This document shows, piece after piece, positions 20,901-21,560 of a stretch of 21,560 nt of DNA (position 1 is the stretch's first letter; each line of letters starts with the position of its first letter). The position numbers and the translations under genes are program-made. The notes under the pieces are model-generated. The model was not told the DNA's origin. It worked only from the letters and a program-made list of their open reading frames with translations, and did not search any database. Source of the stretch: an uncultured bacterium (GTDB lineage Bacteria > Actinomycetota > Coriobacteriia > Coriobacteriales > Coriobacteriaceae); the NCBI GenBank assembly GCA_905216175.1, contig CAJMSV010000022.1:1-21560 (forward strand). The letters run 5' to 3'.

Positions 20901-21560
20901 CTATTGTACGCCGCTGGGATAGGCAATGCGCGCGGCAAGGCACTCAAGTGCCAGTACCAGGGCAAAACCGCAGCTCACGTCGCTCAAAAAGTGCGCTCCG
21001 ATCACGATGCGGCCAAACGCGACGAGTGCCGCGACCACAGCCGCCGTCCAAAAGACCACGCGGCGGCGCGACGGTTTTTCCTTAAAGGCCGCCGCGGGAA
21101 GCCCGGCGAGCATAAGGCCGATCGCCGCGTGCGCCGTGTGCCCACTCGCAAACGACTTAAAGCCGTCCTTGATTACACCGGCGGCGATATAAGTCCACTT
21201 GTCGGGGTTGCCGATCACCCACCACGGCTGAAACTCGAGCCCCTGCGTCACCTCGATCACGCGCATGCGCGGACGCGACCACAGCGGTTTGACGATCACG
21301 TTGAGGATAATGGCCTGAGCGACCCACACGGCAAGCACCATCAACGCCCAGCGCGTAAGCTCGTCGGGCTCGGTCGTGCGCGTGAGGCGATAGACGATAA
21401 GGTTGGCGACGATGGCCAGCACAAACGTCAGCACCAACTGAGCCGCGATGAGTTTGCCACCAACCCTCAGGGACGAAACGATCTCGTAGCCGGTCAGAAA
21501 AACGATGACGAAGATGCCGCGGCCGGCGCGCCATATGCTGCCGCTGGAGTCGGGACGCAC
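20901..21560 (-). CDS. PAP2-family phosphatase, N-terminus beyond the window
   Basis: Integral-membrane lipid-phosphate phosphatase. All three PAP2 motifs are present: KPLWSRPRMR (motif 1), SFASGHTAHA (motif 2 with its His), and RIVIGAHFLSDV (motif 3 with Arg, His and Asp). Hydrophobic segments surround them, consistent with a membrane protein acting on lipid phosphates such as phosphatidate or undecaprenyl diphosphate. The reading frame is open to the right edge (219 codons seen), so the true start may lie outside; the terminal GTG need not be the start codon. It is followed by the aldolase-like gene on the same strand. Confidence 0.88.
   Translation of the reverse strand: MRPDSSGSIWRAGRGIFVIVFLTGYEIVSSLRVGGKLIAAQLVLTFVLAIVANLIVYRLTRTTEPDELTRWALMVLAVWVAQAIILNVIVKPLWSRPRMRVIEVTQGLEFQPWWVIGNPDKWTYIAAGVIKDGFKSFASGHTAHAAIGLMLAGLPAAAFKEKPSRRRVVFWTAAVVAALVAFGRIVIGAHFLSDVSCGFALVLALECLAARIAYPSGVQ

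Overview
The window looks like a chromosomal segment of a gut coriobacterium, most likely Collinsella (Actinomycetota). This is inferred from the GC-rich coding sequence, strong AGGAGG-type ribosome binding sites, and the intergenic palindromes carrying GGGACAGG or GTCCCCAAGTGCC, which I associate with that genus. No rRNA, tRNA or CRISPR array was seen. Almost all genes lie on the minus strand.

Layout. 1-2300: a 5-formyltetrahydrofolate cyclo-ligase gene (+), then a gene for an AbiEi-like winged-helix plus nuclease-like protein (-) bracketed by two copies of a ~119 bp palindromic direct repeat. 2315-4429: metA (-) and a divergent L-2-hydroxyacid (lactate/hydroxyisocaproate-type) dehydrogenase (+) with a strong terminator. 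4561-9467 (-): a SIS-domain deglycase-like gene (SIS1), a GntR/UTRA regulator (GntR1), recQ and a second regulator (GntR2). 9687-11678 (-): a YitT-type membrane protein, an inverted-repeat element and a HAD phosphatase/mutase. 11838-15622 (-): an operon encoding a mannose-family PTS (fused EIIAB, EIIC, EIID) followed by a second SIS gene (SIS2) and a clear terminator. 15806-16888 (-): an EamA/DMT transporter. 17220-19140: a third SIS gene (SIS3, -) divergent from a third GntR/UTRA regulator (GntR3, +). 19162-21560 (-): a GNAT acetyltransferase, a threonine-aldolase-like PLP enzyme, and a PAP2 phosphatase cut by the window edge.

The central theme is three SIS paralogues, three GntR/UTRA regulators and one mannose-type PTS within about 14 kb. 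The SIS proteins resemble FrlB/FraB/GfrE-F deglycases, which split phosphorylated Amadori compounds such as fructoselysine 6-phosphate into an amino acid and a sugar phosphate. PTS uptake would deliver the substrate already phosphorylated, so no kinase is needed. Loci for importing and metabolising epsilon-fructoselysine have been reported in Collinsella, and this region fits that role; the exact substrate of each paralogue cannot be read from sequence. A shared 13 bp operator-like palindrome (ACGT-N5-WCGT) lies upstream of GntR2, of the PTS operon and of the EamA gene, suggesting one regulon. SIS1 and SIS3 have different repeated motifs in their promoters, suggesting separate control by GntR1 and GntR3.

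The intergenic regions are rich in structured repeats. The most striking is a ~170 bp element present twice (8577-8747 and 17041-17211), in which two hairpins keep their pairing despite changed sequence while loop sequences stay identical. Each copy ends within 9 nt of the stop codon of a gene from the deglycase group.
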